Shown here: one piece after another, positions 53,132 to 61,713 of the stretch | How the letters are laid out: every line of letters starts with the position of its first letter | Numbering within the stretch: position 1 is the first letter of the stretch | Source of the DNA: Aminobacter sp. J41 | Lineage (GTDB): Bacteria > Pseudomonadota > Alphaproteobacteria > Rhizobiales > Rhizobiaceae | DNA: 64,000 nt | NCBI RefSeq assembly: GCF_000526635.1 | Contig: NZ_JAGL01000010.1 | Location: forward strand, 112-64,111 | Reading direction: 5' to 3' | Position numbers and translations under genes: made by a program | Notes under the pieces: model-generated | Told to the model about the DNA's origin: nothing | Database searches by the model: none | Seen by the model: the letters and a program-made list of their open reading frames with translations, nothing else

Positions 53132-53854
53132 TTACCTTGGGCCGAGGGTGGAGATGGCCTGCTCAAGCGCGGATTCGCTGTCGCGCATCAGCGCAGACAC
53201 CTGCTCGAACGCACGCTGGACCTGGATGAGGCGCGTGATTTCCATCACGGGGTTCACGTTGGAATCCTCGACAAAGCCCTGTGCGACGCCGATGTCGACC
53301 CGGTCGACGATCGGTTCAGGCGCGCCGTAAGGCACGACACCGGAATTGCCGAACCGGGTGAAGTTGAGACCTGGCTGGAAGTCGAACAGGCCGAGCGTCG
53401 CGACCGGCTCCCCGTTCTGGTAGAGCGTGCCGTCTGCGCTGGCTTCCGGCGCACCGCCCTGCGCGTTGAGCTGGATGGGGGCGCCGCCCGCGTCGAGGAC
53501 GGGATAGCCTTCGATCGTCACCAGCTCGCCGGTCGGCAGCATCGTGAAGCGGCCGTCGCGGGTCATGATCGGACCATCGGGACCCTGGAAAGCGAACCAG
53601 GCATCGCCCTGGATCGCGAAGTCAAGCGGATTGCCGGTCTTGCGGAGCGCGCCGGCCTGTGTTGACAGGTAAGTGTCGCCGGTCGAGGCAAATGAGACCG
53701 ACTTGTCGCCGAGGCCGCTAACGATGTCCTCGAACTTCACGCCGGTCGCGCGAAAGCCGACCGTGCTGACGTTGGCGACGTTGTCTGCAATCGTGTTGAG
53801 GCGCTTTTCCAGCGCCACCTGCGATGACAGGGCGACGTAGAGACCGTTCTCCAA
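53132..53854 (-). CDS. flgF: Proximal rod protein FlgF
   Basis: The 240-residue protein starts ENGLYVALSSQVALEKRLNT with DNVANVSTVGFRATGVKF and ends VNPVMEITRLIQVQRAFEQV, the FlgF pattern (SSQ-type start, shorter than FlgG). It is part of the proximal rod. It lies nine bases after the DUF1217 gene. Confidence 0.94.
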   Translation of the reverse strand: MENGLYVALSSQVALEKRLNTIADNVANVSTVGFRATGVKFEDIVSGLGDKSVSFASTGDTYLSTQAGALRKTGNPLDFAIQGDAWFAFQGPDGPIMTRDGRFTMLPTGELVTIEGYPVLDAGGAPIQLNAQGGAPEASADGTLYQNGEPVATLGLFDFQPGLNFTRFGNSGVVPYGAPEPIVDRVDIGVAQGFVEDSNVNPVMEITRLIQVQRAFEQVSALMRDSESALEQAISTLGPR

Positions 53855-53863
53855 GGCGAATTC

Positions 53864-54985
53864 CTATCGTTTGAGCGTCGCGATGGCGAGCATCGTGTCT
53901 GGCGAGATGCCGAACGAGTTTGAGTTGTTGAACAGGCTCAGGGTCAGTGACTGAACAGATGTCGTTGGATTTTCGATTTCCCACATCGTTGTGAAGCGGG
54001 CGAGGAACTTCTCTACCTTCTTGGGATCCTGGAAGTCCTCGATATCGAATTTCTTCTGGAGCAGTTTAACCTGTTGATCGACGTCGGCATTCGCGATGGC
54101 ATCTGGCAGGCCGAGCGCGGTGCGCACGACTTTCGACAACGCGCTATCGCCGAGAATAGCGTAGTAGTTCTTTATGTCTGCCGCCTTGCGCTGGAAGTAG
54201 AGCGCAAGGCGCACGCCTTCATTTTCGTTTCCTGCGTTTTCTTCTAGGGTCTGGCGCGCATATTTGGAAGCCGTCAGATCCCTGGCCGCAACGTAGGTAG
54301 TAGTCTTCTCGCCAAGCGTCGCGAAATCGAATGCCGCCGCGAATTTTTTGACGTTCTCGTTGCTGTGCTTGTTGGCAGGGCTGTCCGGGTCGGTCGTGCC
54401 GCCGGAAAGGATGTCGAACAGCTGGGCGCGTGAGAACGTTTCCTTTTCGAGGTTGAAGGCGCGCAGCGCATAGTCAAGCAGGCGAGCGTCATCAAGAAGG
54501 TCGTCGATGGACTGAACCTTGCCGATGTTCGTCTCGAAATAGGCGGTCTCCTGCTTCGCGGATTCCGTTGGCGGGAACAGCCCGTCGCCGGTCGCGCGCG
54601 ACATGTAGTTCTTGACGGTCGCATCGCGCGCGGCAACGTAGGTGGTGGCGTCTTCACCGTATGCGGCGAAGTTGAAGGCTTTGACAAATTCAGCGTAGCG
54701 CTTGTCGGTCAGCTTGTTCGCAAAGCTGTCGGGATCGGAAAGGCCCTCGTTCAGAGCCTTCTTCATGAATGCCTTGGCGTAGGCCATGTCCTCGAGGTTG
54801 AACGCCTTCATGGCGTATTTGAACAGGCGAGTGTTGCTGACGAACTCGTCAACCGATTTCACGTTGCCGATGTTTGCGAGGAAGTATTCCGTCTCACGCT
54901 TGACGGTCGGCTGCTTCTCGACGCGCGAAATGGCCGTGTCGATGTCGCGGGTAATGAGTTTGTAACTCGCATAGGTACTGACCAC
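53864..54985 (-). CDS. DUF1217 flagellar-cluster protein
   Basis: The ~373-residue protein belongs to DUF1217, found in flagellar clusters of alphaproteobacteria. It contains two clear ~110-residue repeats, each with an ETxYFxxNIGxVxSxDx start, a YAxxAFNLE core and a TTYVAARDxT end (about 28-135 and 135-245). A third, more divergent copy follows with YYAILGDSALSKVVRTALGL. No signal peptide or membrane helix is seen, and it ends SPDTMLAIATLKR. The GTG at 54985 is used since the predicted transcript start near 55011 excludes the earlier frame start at 55030. Function unknown; probably an exported or assembly factor. Confidence 0.82.
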   Translation of the reverse strand: MVSTYASYKLITRDIDTAISRVEKQPTVKRETEYFLANIGNVKSVDEFVSNTRLFKYAMKAFNLEDMAYAKAFMKKALNEGLSDPDSFANKLTDKRYAEFVKAFNFAAYGEDATTYVAARDATVKNYMSRATGDGLFPPTESAKQETAYFETNIGKVQSIDDLLDDARLLDYALRAFNLEKETFSRAQLFDILSGGTTDPDSPANKHSNENVKKFAAAFDFATLGEKTTTYVAARDLTASKYARQTLEENAGNENEGVRLALYFQRKAADIKNYYAILGDSALSKVVRTALGLPDAIANADVDQQVKLLQKKFDIEDFQDPKKVEKFLARFTTMWEIENPTTSVQSLTLSLFNNSNSFGISPDTMLAIATLKR

Positions 54986-55017
54986 GCGTGCCCCCAAGCA
55001 TAGGAATGGACGGTGCA

Positions 55018-55043
55018 ACGCTACATGCAAATGCTTGCGTGAA
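55018..55043 (-). promoter_or_regulatory. Shared flagellar promoter block, DUF1217-flgF unit
   Basis: On the minus strand TTCACGCAAG (55034-55043) and TAGCGT (55018-55023) are 10 bases apart. On the opposite strand toward motA, ACGCAGC with a TTAGAA sequence further on is a weaker, mis-spaced likeness of the same block. Confidence 0.6.
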
Positions 55044-55142
55044 GCTGAACGCAGCCAGCTGCATTAGAACCGCCCGGGAACAAGCCTCGCGCAAGCCATG
55101 GCCGGTAGTGAACAAGGTCACGGAGCAGCAGAGGGTGCGACA

Positions 55143-56015
55143 GTGGGCATACTTATTGGATTTGTAGTCATGATCGGCTGCGTCCTCGGGGGCTTCATGG
55201 CGATGGGCGGCCACCTCGAGGTGCTCATGCAGCCCTGGGAGCTCGTCATCATCGGCGGCGCCGGTGTCGGCGCGTACCTGGTCGCCAACCCGATGGGGGT
55301 GGTGAAGGACACGGGCAAGGCCATAAAGGAAGCCTTCGCGCAGGCTGTACCCTCCCAGCAGCACTATCTGGAAACCCTTGGCGTCCTGCACAGCCTGATG
55401 CGCGAACTGCGCACCAAGTCGAAGAACGAAGTCGAAGCCCACATCGACAACGCCGAGGAATCCTCGATCTTCCAAGCCTATCCGCTGGTGCTTGCCAACA
55501 AGGACCTCACCAACTTCATCTGCGATTACTGCCGCATCATCATCATCGGCAATGCGCGCCCCTTCGAGGTCGAAGCGCTGATGGACGAGGAAATCCACAC
55601 CATCAAGCACGACAAGCTGAAGTCCTACAATGCGCTCGTCACCATGGCCGACGGTTTCCCGGCGCTCGGCATCTGCGCCGCAGTGCTTGGCGTGATCAAG
55701 GCGATGGGCGCAATCGACCAGTCGCCCGAAATCCTCGGCGGACTGGTGGGCGCGGCGCTGGTCGGTACCTTCCTCGGCATCTTCCTCAGCTACGGCATCG
55801 TCGCGCCGATCGCGCAGAAGGTGAAGATGGTGCGCGACAAGCAGAACCGGCTCTACATCATCGTCAAGCAGACGCTGCTGGCCTACATGAACGGTTCGCT
55901 GCCGCAGGTGGCCCTGGAATTCGGCCGCAAGACAATCTCGGCCCACGACCGTCCGTCGATCGATGCGGTGGAACAGAGCACCCTCCTAGCCCTCGAACAT
56001 CGTAGCGCTGCCTGA
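55143..56015 (+). CDS. motA: Motor stator protein MotA
   Basis: The 290-residue protein has four membrane helices. [20 protein letters not shown] opens it, and [20 protein letters not shown] with the A-L-x-G-TF-G-I motif forms the third and fourth helices. With MotB it is the proton-driven stator. The GTG at 55143 is preferred because GAGGG stands seven bases upstream and it gives the usual MotA N-terminus; an ATG at 55098 would add 15 polar residues without a ribosome site. First of motA-fliM-fliN-fliG. Confidence 0.94.
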   Translation: MGILIGFVVMIGCVLGGFMAMGGHLEVLMQPWELVIIGGAGVGAYLVANPMGVVKDTGKAIKEAFAQAVPSQQHYLETLGVLHSLMRELRTKSKNEVEAHIDNAEESSIFQAYPLVLANKDLTNFICDYCRIIIIGNARPFEVEALMDEEIHTIKHDKLKSYNALVTMADGFPALGICAAVLGVIKAMGAIDQSPEILGGLVGAALVGTFLGIFLSYGIVAPIAQKVKMVRDKQNRLYIIVKQTLLAYMNGSLPQVALEFGRKTISAHDRPSIDAVEQSTLLALEHRSAA

Positions 56016-56998
56016 TGGACAGCGAAGCGGAAGACGAGACCATGATTACCGGCAACGAAACAGCGGCACCCCGCAATCCGATTGTCGAGCGCCTGATCGG
56101 CGCAACCGGTGAACCGGATCATCTGCTCAAGGCTGCCCGCTCGCTCGGGCTGCGCGCCTTGCCGGCGATCCGCGAGAGCCTCAACGAGCAGGTTTCCTAC
56201 CCGATCGAGATCGAGATGGACGAAGTGTCCATCTCGCGCATGGCGGAGGCAAAGCGTCCGGGCATCGAGAATGATGCGCTGGTGGTCGCTTCGTCCGCGA
56301 CCTCGCCGGACGCGCTGATCCTCATTGCCGACTCCAATGCCATCGCGCTGCTGGTCAGCGCGCTTTTTGGTGGTGATCCGAACACCCCCGTGATGCCGAT
56401 CGACCGGCCGCTCACGAGCATCGAACTGGAACTCGCCTCGGTCGTGTTCGAGGCGGCGGCGAAGGCGCTGAACGGCTCGGGGGTTCGCGCCCTCTCGATC
56501 AAGTTTCCGATGCAATCGGCCATTTCCGGCAAGGACCTGCGTAAGCTGATCATCCGCGACGGGCCGGCAGTGCGCATCTCCTTCACGATGATTGCGCCCT
56601 CGGGCGAAGGCCGCTTCACGGTGATGATGCCGCAGCGCGTCCTTCTCCTGCACCGCGGCGACACCGTGCCCGGTGAAAAGGCGCGGCCGGAGCCGGAGGA
56701 TACGCCGGGCGAGGTCTGGCGCGAGCGCTTCAGCGAAGAGGTGATGCGCTCGGCGGTCAGGCTGGAGGCGACGGTTCCGCTGGCGCGCATGACGCTCGGC
56801 GAGCTGACGAAGCTTTACGTTGGCCAGGTGATTGAAATGCCGGAAACGGCGCCGACCAGCACAAAGCTGTCGGTTCGCCGCAAGCCGCTGTTTACCTGCG
56901 AGTTCGGCCGCCTGGGCGAGAAGTACACGGTGCAGATCATCGAGCCTTACGATGCGGGTAAGGAATTCATGGCCGGGCTGGTTCCTGCCAAGCAATAG
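56015..56998 (+). CDS. fliM: C-ring switch protein FliM
   Basis: The 327-residue protein has a middle CheC-like domain (about 35-230, with RPLTSIELELASVVFEAAAK) and a C-terminal SpoA domain (about 240-325, VRLEATVPLARMTLGELTKL). It forms the middle of the C ring. The usual N-terminal CheY-P binding motif is not obvious, a common feature in rhizobia. Its ATG overlaps the motA stop by one base. Confidence 0.9.
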   Translation: MDSEAEDETMITGNETAAPRNPIVERLIGATGEPDHLLKAARSLGLRALPAIRESLNEQVSYPIEIEMDEVSISRMAEAKRPGIENDALVVASSATSPDALILIADSNAIALLVSALFGGDPNTPVMPIDRPLTSIELELASVVFEAAAKALNGSGVRALSIKFPMQSAISGKDLRKLIIRDGPAVRISFTMIAPSGEGRFTVMMPQRVLLLHRGDTVPGEKARPEPEDTPGEVWRERFSEEVMRSAVRLEATVPLARMTLGELTKLYVGQVIEMPETAPTSTKLSVRRKPLFTCEFGRLGEKYTVQIIEPYDAGKEFMAGLVPAKQ

Positions 56999-57034
56999 AA
57001 CGGCCAGCGGCAGTTAGCCGGAAGGAGACTGAAC

Positions 57035-57490
57035 ATGAGCACGACAACTCCAGACTTTGCCAATCTCGGTGACCTGGGAGGTAGCTCGGAGCCCTTCGAC
57101 TTCGGTTCGCTCGGTGTCGGCGGTGATGCCGATCCGCAGGAGTTGGAGCTCAACAAGGCGATCGAGGAGCTCCGCGGCGTCCTTCATGATGATGATTCTG
57201 TGGAAAAGGCGAAGCCATCTGCAGAACCTCAGCACGGCAATGCCAACATCATCATGGACATCCCGGTTGACGTTCAGATTGTGCTTGGCAGCACCGAAAT
57301 GGCAGTTGCGGAGCTGATGGCGCTGCAAAAAGGTTCTACGGTGGCGCTGAACCGCCGTGTCGGCGAGCCGGTTGATGTCGTCGTCAACGGCCGCAGGATC
57401 GCCTGCGGCGAAATCACGGTGCTCGAGCACGACCCGTCCCGCTTCGGCATCAAGCTGACTCAGATCATCGAGGCTGCGAAGCCCGCCTAG
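57035..57490 (+). CDS. fliN: C-ring switch protein FliN
   Basis: The 151-residue protein has an acidic N-terminal half and a C-terminal SpoA domain (about 68-148: MDIPVDVQIVLGSTEMAVAE, GEPVDVVVNGRRIACGEI). It forms the base of the C ring and a docking site for FliH. GGAAGGAG precedes the ATG. It follows fliM by 36 bases. Confidence 0.93.
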   Translation: MSTTTPDFANLGDLGGSSEPFDFGSLGVGGDADPQELELNKAIEELRGVLHDDDSVEKAKPSAEPQHGNANIIMDIPVDVQIVLGSTEMAVAELMALQKGSTVALNRRVGEPVDVVVNGRRIACGEITVLEHDPSRFGIKLTQIIEAAKPA

Positions 57491-57533
57491 CCGATATAAA
57501 CTTAATAATGACGAATCAGGGACTGGGTCGGGG

Positions 57534-58544
57534 ATGAGCCTTGAGGGCAAGCTGACAAAGGCTCAGAAAGCTGCCGCCGTACTGGTTGCAATGGGCAAGC
57601 CTTCGGCGGGACGTTTGCTGCGCTTTTTCAAGCACGAAGAGCTGAAGGCTCTCATCGACGCTGCGCGCCAGCTGCGGACCATCCCGCAGAGCGAGCTGGA
57701 AAACATCGTCGCGGAGTTCGAGGAGGAGTTCACCGAGGGCGCCGGCCTGCTGGATTCGGCCGACCAGATGAACACCATCATCAACGAGTCTCTGTCGGCG
57801 GAAGAAATCAGCGCGCTGATGGGCTGGGGCAAGCCGTCCCTGATCAGCCAGGAGGCTCCGCCGATCTGGCCGGACCTGGCCGAGCTGGCGCCGGAGCGCC
57901 TGCAGGCACTGATCAAGGACGAGCATCCGCAGACGATCGCGATGGTGTTCTCGAACCTGGATTCAGAGGCCGCCGCGAACGTCCTCGTCACCTTCGACAA
58001 GAAGACCCGCGCCGAAATCCTGAAGCGCATGCTGGCGATGACGACGGTTCAGCCGGCTGCGAAGCAGCTCGTCGAAAACCAGCTGCGTGCCCGCATGCTT
58101 ACCGAGTCGCGATCGCGCGACGCGTCGGCAGGTCAGGCGAAGGTCGCCAGCGTCCTCAACGCGCTCGACAAGCAGGTCCTCGATGAAATTGTCTCTGACC
58201 TCGAGCAGAGCGGCGTCGATGGCGTCGAAGAGGTCAAGGCGCGGCTGTTCACCTTCGACGATATCGTGCTGCTCGACCAGAAGTCGCGCGTCACGCTGTT
58301 CGACGGTATGTCGACGGAAATGATCACCCTCGCGCTCCGCGATGCACCCGCCGAACTCGTCGAGGCAGTGCTTTCGGCACTTGGCGCCCGTGCTCGCCGC
58401 CTCATCGAGGCCGAGCTTTCTATCCCGTCGGACGCCGCGACACCTGCGGAAATCTCGCAGGCACGCAAGCGTATTGCCGGTACGGCAATCAGTCTCGCCT
58501 CAAATGGCGTGATCGACCTGCCGCAAATGCAAAATGCTGCCTGA
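57534..58544 (+). CDS. fliG: C-ring switch protein FliG
   Basis: The 336-residue protein has the three FliG domains: N-terminal (LTKAQKAAAVLVAMGKPSAG), middle with EHPQTIAMVFSNL, and C-terminal with the charged torque helix region VTLFDGMSTEMITLALRDAP. It couples FliF to the stator. It follows fliN by 43 bases and is followed by a strong hairpin before flhB. Confidence 0.95.
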   Translation: MSLEGKLTKAQKAAAVLVAMGKPSAGRLLRFFKHEELKALIDAARQLRTIPQSELENIVAEFEEEFTEGAGLLDSADQMNTIINESLSAEEISALMGWGKPSLISQEAPPIWPDLAELAPERLQALIKDEHPQTIAMVFSNLDSEAAANVLVTFDKKTRAEILKRMLAMTTVQPAAKQLVENQLRARMLTESRSRDASAGQAKVASVLNALDKQVLDEIVSDLEQSGVDGVEEVKARLFTFDDIVLLDQKSRVTLFDGMSTEMITLALRDAPAELVEAVLSALGARARRLIEAELSIPSDAATPAEISQARKRIAGTAISLASNGVIDLPQMQNAA

Positions 58545-58551
58545 ATAAGAC

Positions 58552-58579
58552 CCGGAACCGACATCGCTGCCGGTTCCGG
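58552..58579 (+). other. Hairpin between fliG and flhB
   Basis: CCGGAACCG and CGGTTCCGG form a perfect 9-bp stem with a 10-base loop just after the fliG stop. No T-run follows on either strand. It may protect the fliG 3' end or act with Rho; the 124-base gap to flhB could hold a promoter that I cannot identify. Confidence 0.45.
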
Positions 58580-58668
58580 AAGAAGTTCCCGATCCGCATA
58601 GCAAGACCATCGGCGGTTGCAGCGTAGTTTGAACGTCTGCGTTCATCCACTGACTCACGAGGCCGCAC

Positions 58669-59757
58669 TTGAGCGAAGAGTCGGACGACGACAGCAAAAC
58701 AGAAGAAGCCACGGAAAAGAAAGTCCGTGACGCTATCGAGAAGGGCCAGCTTCCTTTTGCCAAGGAAGTGCCTGTTGTCGCCTCATTCCTCGCGATCCTG
58801 GTCTTCACCATCTTTCTTGCGCAACCGCGCGCGATCGAACTAGCCAACTTCCTGTCGATGTTCCTGGAGCGGCCAGAGGCGTGGTCGCTGGAGACGGAGT
58901 ACGATGCGATCCTGCTCTACCGCCAGGTCTTCCTGGAGATTGCCAAGCTGCTGGCTGGCCTGATGGCGCTGCTGATCTTTGCAGGTCTCGCCGCGTCGTT
59001 CGCCCAGAACCTGCCAAGCATGGTTCTCGACCGCATTCAGCCGAAATTTTCGCGCATTTCGCCTATCGGCGGCTGGAAGCGGCTCTACAGCAAGAAGGGC
59101 TTCGTCGAATTCGGCAAGGCCATCGGTAAGCTGATCCTGGCCGGCACGGTCGTCGGCCTCGGCCTCAGTGAGGCGCAGACGCAGCTCCTGTCCGGCATGG
59201 GCACGCAGCCGGAGGCCTTCGCTTCGGTGATCCGCGAGATCGCTATTCAGATCCTGGTCTCGATCACGGCCGTGATGGTGGTGATCGCACTTGCCGACCT
59301 CGTCTGGTCCCGCTTCAGCTGGCGGCGCGACCTGCGCATGACGAAACAGGAAGTAAAGGACGAGATGAAGCAGGCGGAAGGCGACCCGATCATGAAGTCG
59401 CGCCTGCGCTCGCTGCAAAGAGATCGCGCCCGCCAGCGCATGATGGCGGACGTGCCAAAGGCAACTCTCGTCATCGCGAACCCAACCCACTACGCGATTG
59501 CGCTGCGATATGTGCGTGACGAGACGCCGGCGCCGGTTGTCGTCGCAAAGGGGCAGGATCTCATCGCCCTGAAGATCCGCGAGATCGCGGAAGCGCACGA
59601 AATTCCTGTTTTTGAGGATGTCGCGCTCGCTCGCTCCATGTACGATCAAGTTTCGGTGAGTAGTGTGATCCCAGCACAGTTTTATCAGGCGGTGGCTGAG
59701 CTGGTTCGGCTGCTTTACGCAAACAATGGTTCAAGGACTGGTCAGGTGACGCGATGA
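58669..59757 (+). CDS. flhB: Flagellar export switch protein FlhB
   Basis: The 362-residue protein has four membrane helices (about 40-210) and a cytoplasmic domain with the autocleavage motif NPTH (271-274), which changes export specificity with FliK. ERTEEATEKK-like KTEEATEKKVRDAIEKGQLP at the N-terminus is diagnostic. The start is TTG; GAGG lies upstream. It overlaps the next gene by four bases. Confidence 0.95.
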   Translation: MSEESDDDSKTEEATEKKVRDAIEKGQLPFAKEVPVVASFLAILVFTIFLAQPRAIELANFLSMFLERPEAWSLETEYDAILLYRQVFLEIAKLLAGLMALLIFAGLAASFAQNLPSMVLDRIQPKFSRISPIGGWKRLYSKKGFVEFGKAIGKLILAGTVVGLGLSEAQTQLLSGMGTQPEAFASVIREIAIQILVSITAVMVVIALADLVWSRFSWRRDLRMTKQEVKDEMKQAEGDPIMKSRLRSLQRDRARQRMMADVPKATLVIANPTHYAIALRYVRDETPAPVVVAKGQDLIALKIREIAEAHEIPVFEDVALARSMYDQVSVSSVIPAQFYQAVAELVRLLYANNGSRTGQVTR

Positions 59758-60197
59758 ATCGTCAGCCATACTCTTTAGCCCGGGAAGTGATCGTCGCCGA
59801 GGCCATTGCCGACATTGTCAGCGAACTGCGCATGGTCGATGTAGCCGACTACATCGCCTTCATCCGCCTCGAGCGCTTCGCAAGCGTTGCCGATCTCGTC
59901 GATGCGGCTGCCGAACTCTATTTCCAGCCGGGTACGCTGACCCTGGGTCATGGCGGCGAGGCGATGGTAACGTGGGAAGATGCGCCGAAGATCGTGCTTG
60001 ATCTGGAGCTGCGTCCTCTAGGCGCGACCGTCTATTTCCAGCTGACGCTGGCCGACGAGTTTGCGTCAGTCGAGGTTCACTACGTCTGGTTTGAAAACCC
60101 GTCGGAAGACCCGGAAGAGAACAACAGGTTCCTCAGGGAAGCCCTTGAACATGCGCGGGTGCGCAAGAGTGCGCCGCTGGCTCCTGCACTCGACTGA
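59754..60197 (+). CDS. Conserved protein of unknown function coupled to flhB
   Basis: The 147-residue protein has no signal peptide or membrane helix. A helical N-terminal half (REVIVAEAIADIVSELRMVD) precedes a beta-rich half (VLDLELRPLGATVYFQLTLA, VEVHYVWFENP). I do not recognise a family. A gene at this place between flhB and visR exists, as I recall, in S. meliloti. The ATGA overlap with flhB indicates coupled translation and a flagellar role, perhaps an export accessory. Confidence 0.7.
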   Translation: MNRQPYSLAREVIVAEAIADIVSELRMVDVADYIAFIRLERFASVADLVDAAAELYFQPGTLTLGHGGEAMVTWEDAPKIVLDLELRPLGATVYFQLTLADEFASVEVHYVWFENPSEDPEENNRFLREALEHARVRKSAPLAPALD

Positions 60198-60249
60198 CGC
60201 GCCCGCGACTGAGGGCGGCGGCGCGTCGCGTCTGTAGAGAATTCACGTC

Positions 60250-60978
60250 TCAGGCGATCATGCCGCTGCGCAGAGCCTTGGCCACTGCGTGGATACGGTT
60301 CATCGCGTTCAGCTTCTGCGTCGAATTGGTCAGATACTGGTTCGCCGTGTGCACCGACAGACCCAGTGCGGTCGCGATCTCATCGCTGGTGAGGCCGTTG
60401 GCGGTCAGCCGCAGGCACTCGAGTTCACGCTTCGACATCGGCCGTTGCGCATTGCATTCCTGCTCGCGTAGCTTCGCGACCTGAGCGAAGAGGTCGAAGC
60501 ATTCCGCGTGCGTGTCGCAGAGCAATTCTTCGTCTAGCTTCATCTCGTTGCCGGTAAAGATGATGGCACCAAGCCGGCGGCGGTCATTTGCGACCGGGAA
60601 TGCTATCCCCGACTGTTTGGTGAGCGACGGCGCCACCTCGCGCGTCCAGACGCGCGCCTGCGCGTCGAGGAATGTCGGCGCACCGTTTCCGCGCCACCAT
60701 AGCGGGCAGGTCGTCGTGCTGACGAGGCGCACGAAGTCTGTTGTGTCCGGACCAGAAAGCCGGCGTGTCACCGGCGACACGCCCGGGAAGGTTTCGTCGA
60801 ACACCGGAACCAGCCGGCGGGCCTCGCCGTGAACCGCGGTGAAGAACAGGCTGAAGCTTTCGGCGCCGATACGGCCGGCAATGTTGCGGCACATGCTGAC
60901 CGCATCGATCAGCGAGCGCGCTTCGCCTTCATCGTTCGACGTTGCCGATGGCTGACTACTGGAAACCAGGCTTAGCAT
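60250..60978 (-). CDS. visR: LuxR-type flagellar regulator VisR
   Basis: The 242-residue protein has an N-terminal autoinducer-binding-like domain and a C-terminal LuxR helix-turn-helix (about 175-238): MSKRELECLRLTANGLTSDE, IATALGLSVHTANQYLTNST. It is second in the visN-visR pair. In S. meliloti VisN and VisR act together, probably as a heterodimer, at the top of the motility cascade above Rem. The ATG at 60978 is used; a TTG two codons earlier is possible. Confidence 0.88.
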   Translation of the reverse strand: MLSLVSSSQPSATSNDEGEARSLIDAVSMCRNIAGRIGAESFSLFFTAVHGEARRLVPVFDETFPGVSPVTRRLSGPDTTDFVRLVSTTTCPLWWRGNGAPTFLDAQARVWTREVAPSLTKQSGIAFPVANDRRRLGAIIFTGNEMKLDEELLCDTHAECFDLFAQVAKLREQECNAQRPMSKRELECLRLTANGLTSDEIATALGLSVHTANQYLTNSTQKLNAMNRIHAVAKALRSGMIA

Positions 60979-61014
60979 CCCCAAAATCCCCTCGCTCCGT
61001 GCCCCCGCAGGGAC

Positions 61015-61713
61015 TCAGATGATGCCGCTCCTGATCGCCGTCGCGATCGCCATAGCCCGGTTGCTGGCGCGGAACTTCTGGATCGCGTGCGCGATGTAAC
61101 TGTTCACGGTGTTGGACGACACGCCCAGGATCAGCGCGACCTCGTCGGTCGTCTTGCCCTCCGAGACCCACATGAGGCATTCGCGCTCGCGTTCAGACAG
61201 CGGATCTGCTGAAGCGCGTCCGCCGGTGGCAGCGAAGAACTGGACCAGCGCGTAGCCACATTTCATGTGCGCGCGCGACAGGGCCGCACCGCTGATCGCG
61301 CCGGGAGTTTCGCTGGAAAACAGGGCGTAGACATTGACGCCGTCCGCAACGAGGCGGCGGCAGTGCGTCTCGATATGTCCGTGGTCGCGCAGGGCTCGAC
61401 GTTCCTCGGCCGTAAGGAAAGTGGCGCTTGCCGCAAGCAGAGGCCGTGCGCGCGCGCCGGCACTAACTGCGACGCCGCTTTCGATGATCCGGGCGATGCC
61501 CTCGCTGCCGAGGTCCTCGAGCGCATCGAAGACCCAGTTGGACGTGATGATGCTGACTGACTTCGGGCCTCGCTCGACGGAGGGCTGAACGAGCATGTAC
61601 CGCTGCGCTCCCATTTCGGCGCAGATGCGACGCATGAATCGCGCGAGCCCGGTACGTGAAGTCACCGGCGCATTCGCGTCCTGGGTCTCAACTATCGGTG
61701 CTGCATAAGCCAT
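61015..61713 (-). CDS. visN: LuxR-type flagellar regulator VisN
   Basis: The 232-residue protein has the same two-domain layout as VisR, with LSERERECLMWVSEGKTTDE and VALILGVSSNTVNSYIAHAI as the LuxR-type DNA-binding end. It precedes visR by 36 bases in one unit. The ATG at 61713 is chosen; the frame is open 31 codons upstream but without family-like sequence. Assignment of the names visN and visR follows gene order in S. meliloti. Confidence 0.88.
   Translation of the reverse strand: MAYAAPIVETQDANAPVTSRTGLARFMRRICAEMGAQRYMLVQPSVERGPKSVSIITSNWVFDALEDLGSEGIARIIESGVAVSAGARARPLLAASATFLTAEERRALRDHGHIETHCRRLVADGVNVYALFSSETPGAISGAALSRAHMKCGYALVQFFAATGGRASADPLSERERECLMWVSEGKTTDEVALILGVSSNTVNSYIAHAIQKFRASNRAMAIATAIRSGII

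Noticed and set aside
51402-53330. 642-codon plus-strand open frame opposite fliI
   Set aside because: FliI has full ATPase motifs on the minus strand; the opposing frame has no domain and no ribosome site.
55045-55075. Shared flagellar block on the plus strand before motA
   Set aside because: ACGCAGC and TTAGAA are present but the spacing is one base short and the last T of the -10 is missing. Left as a weak likeness only.
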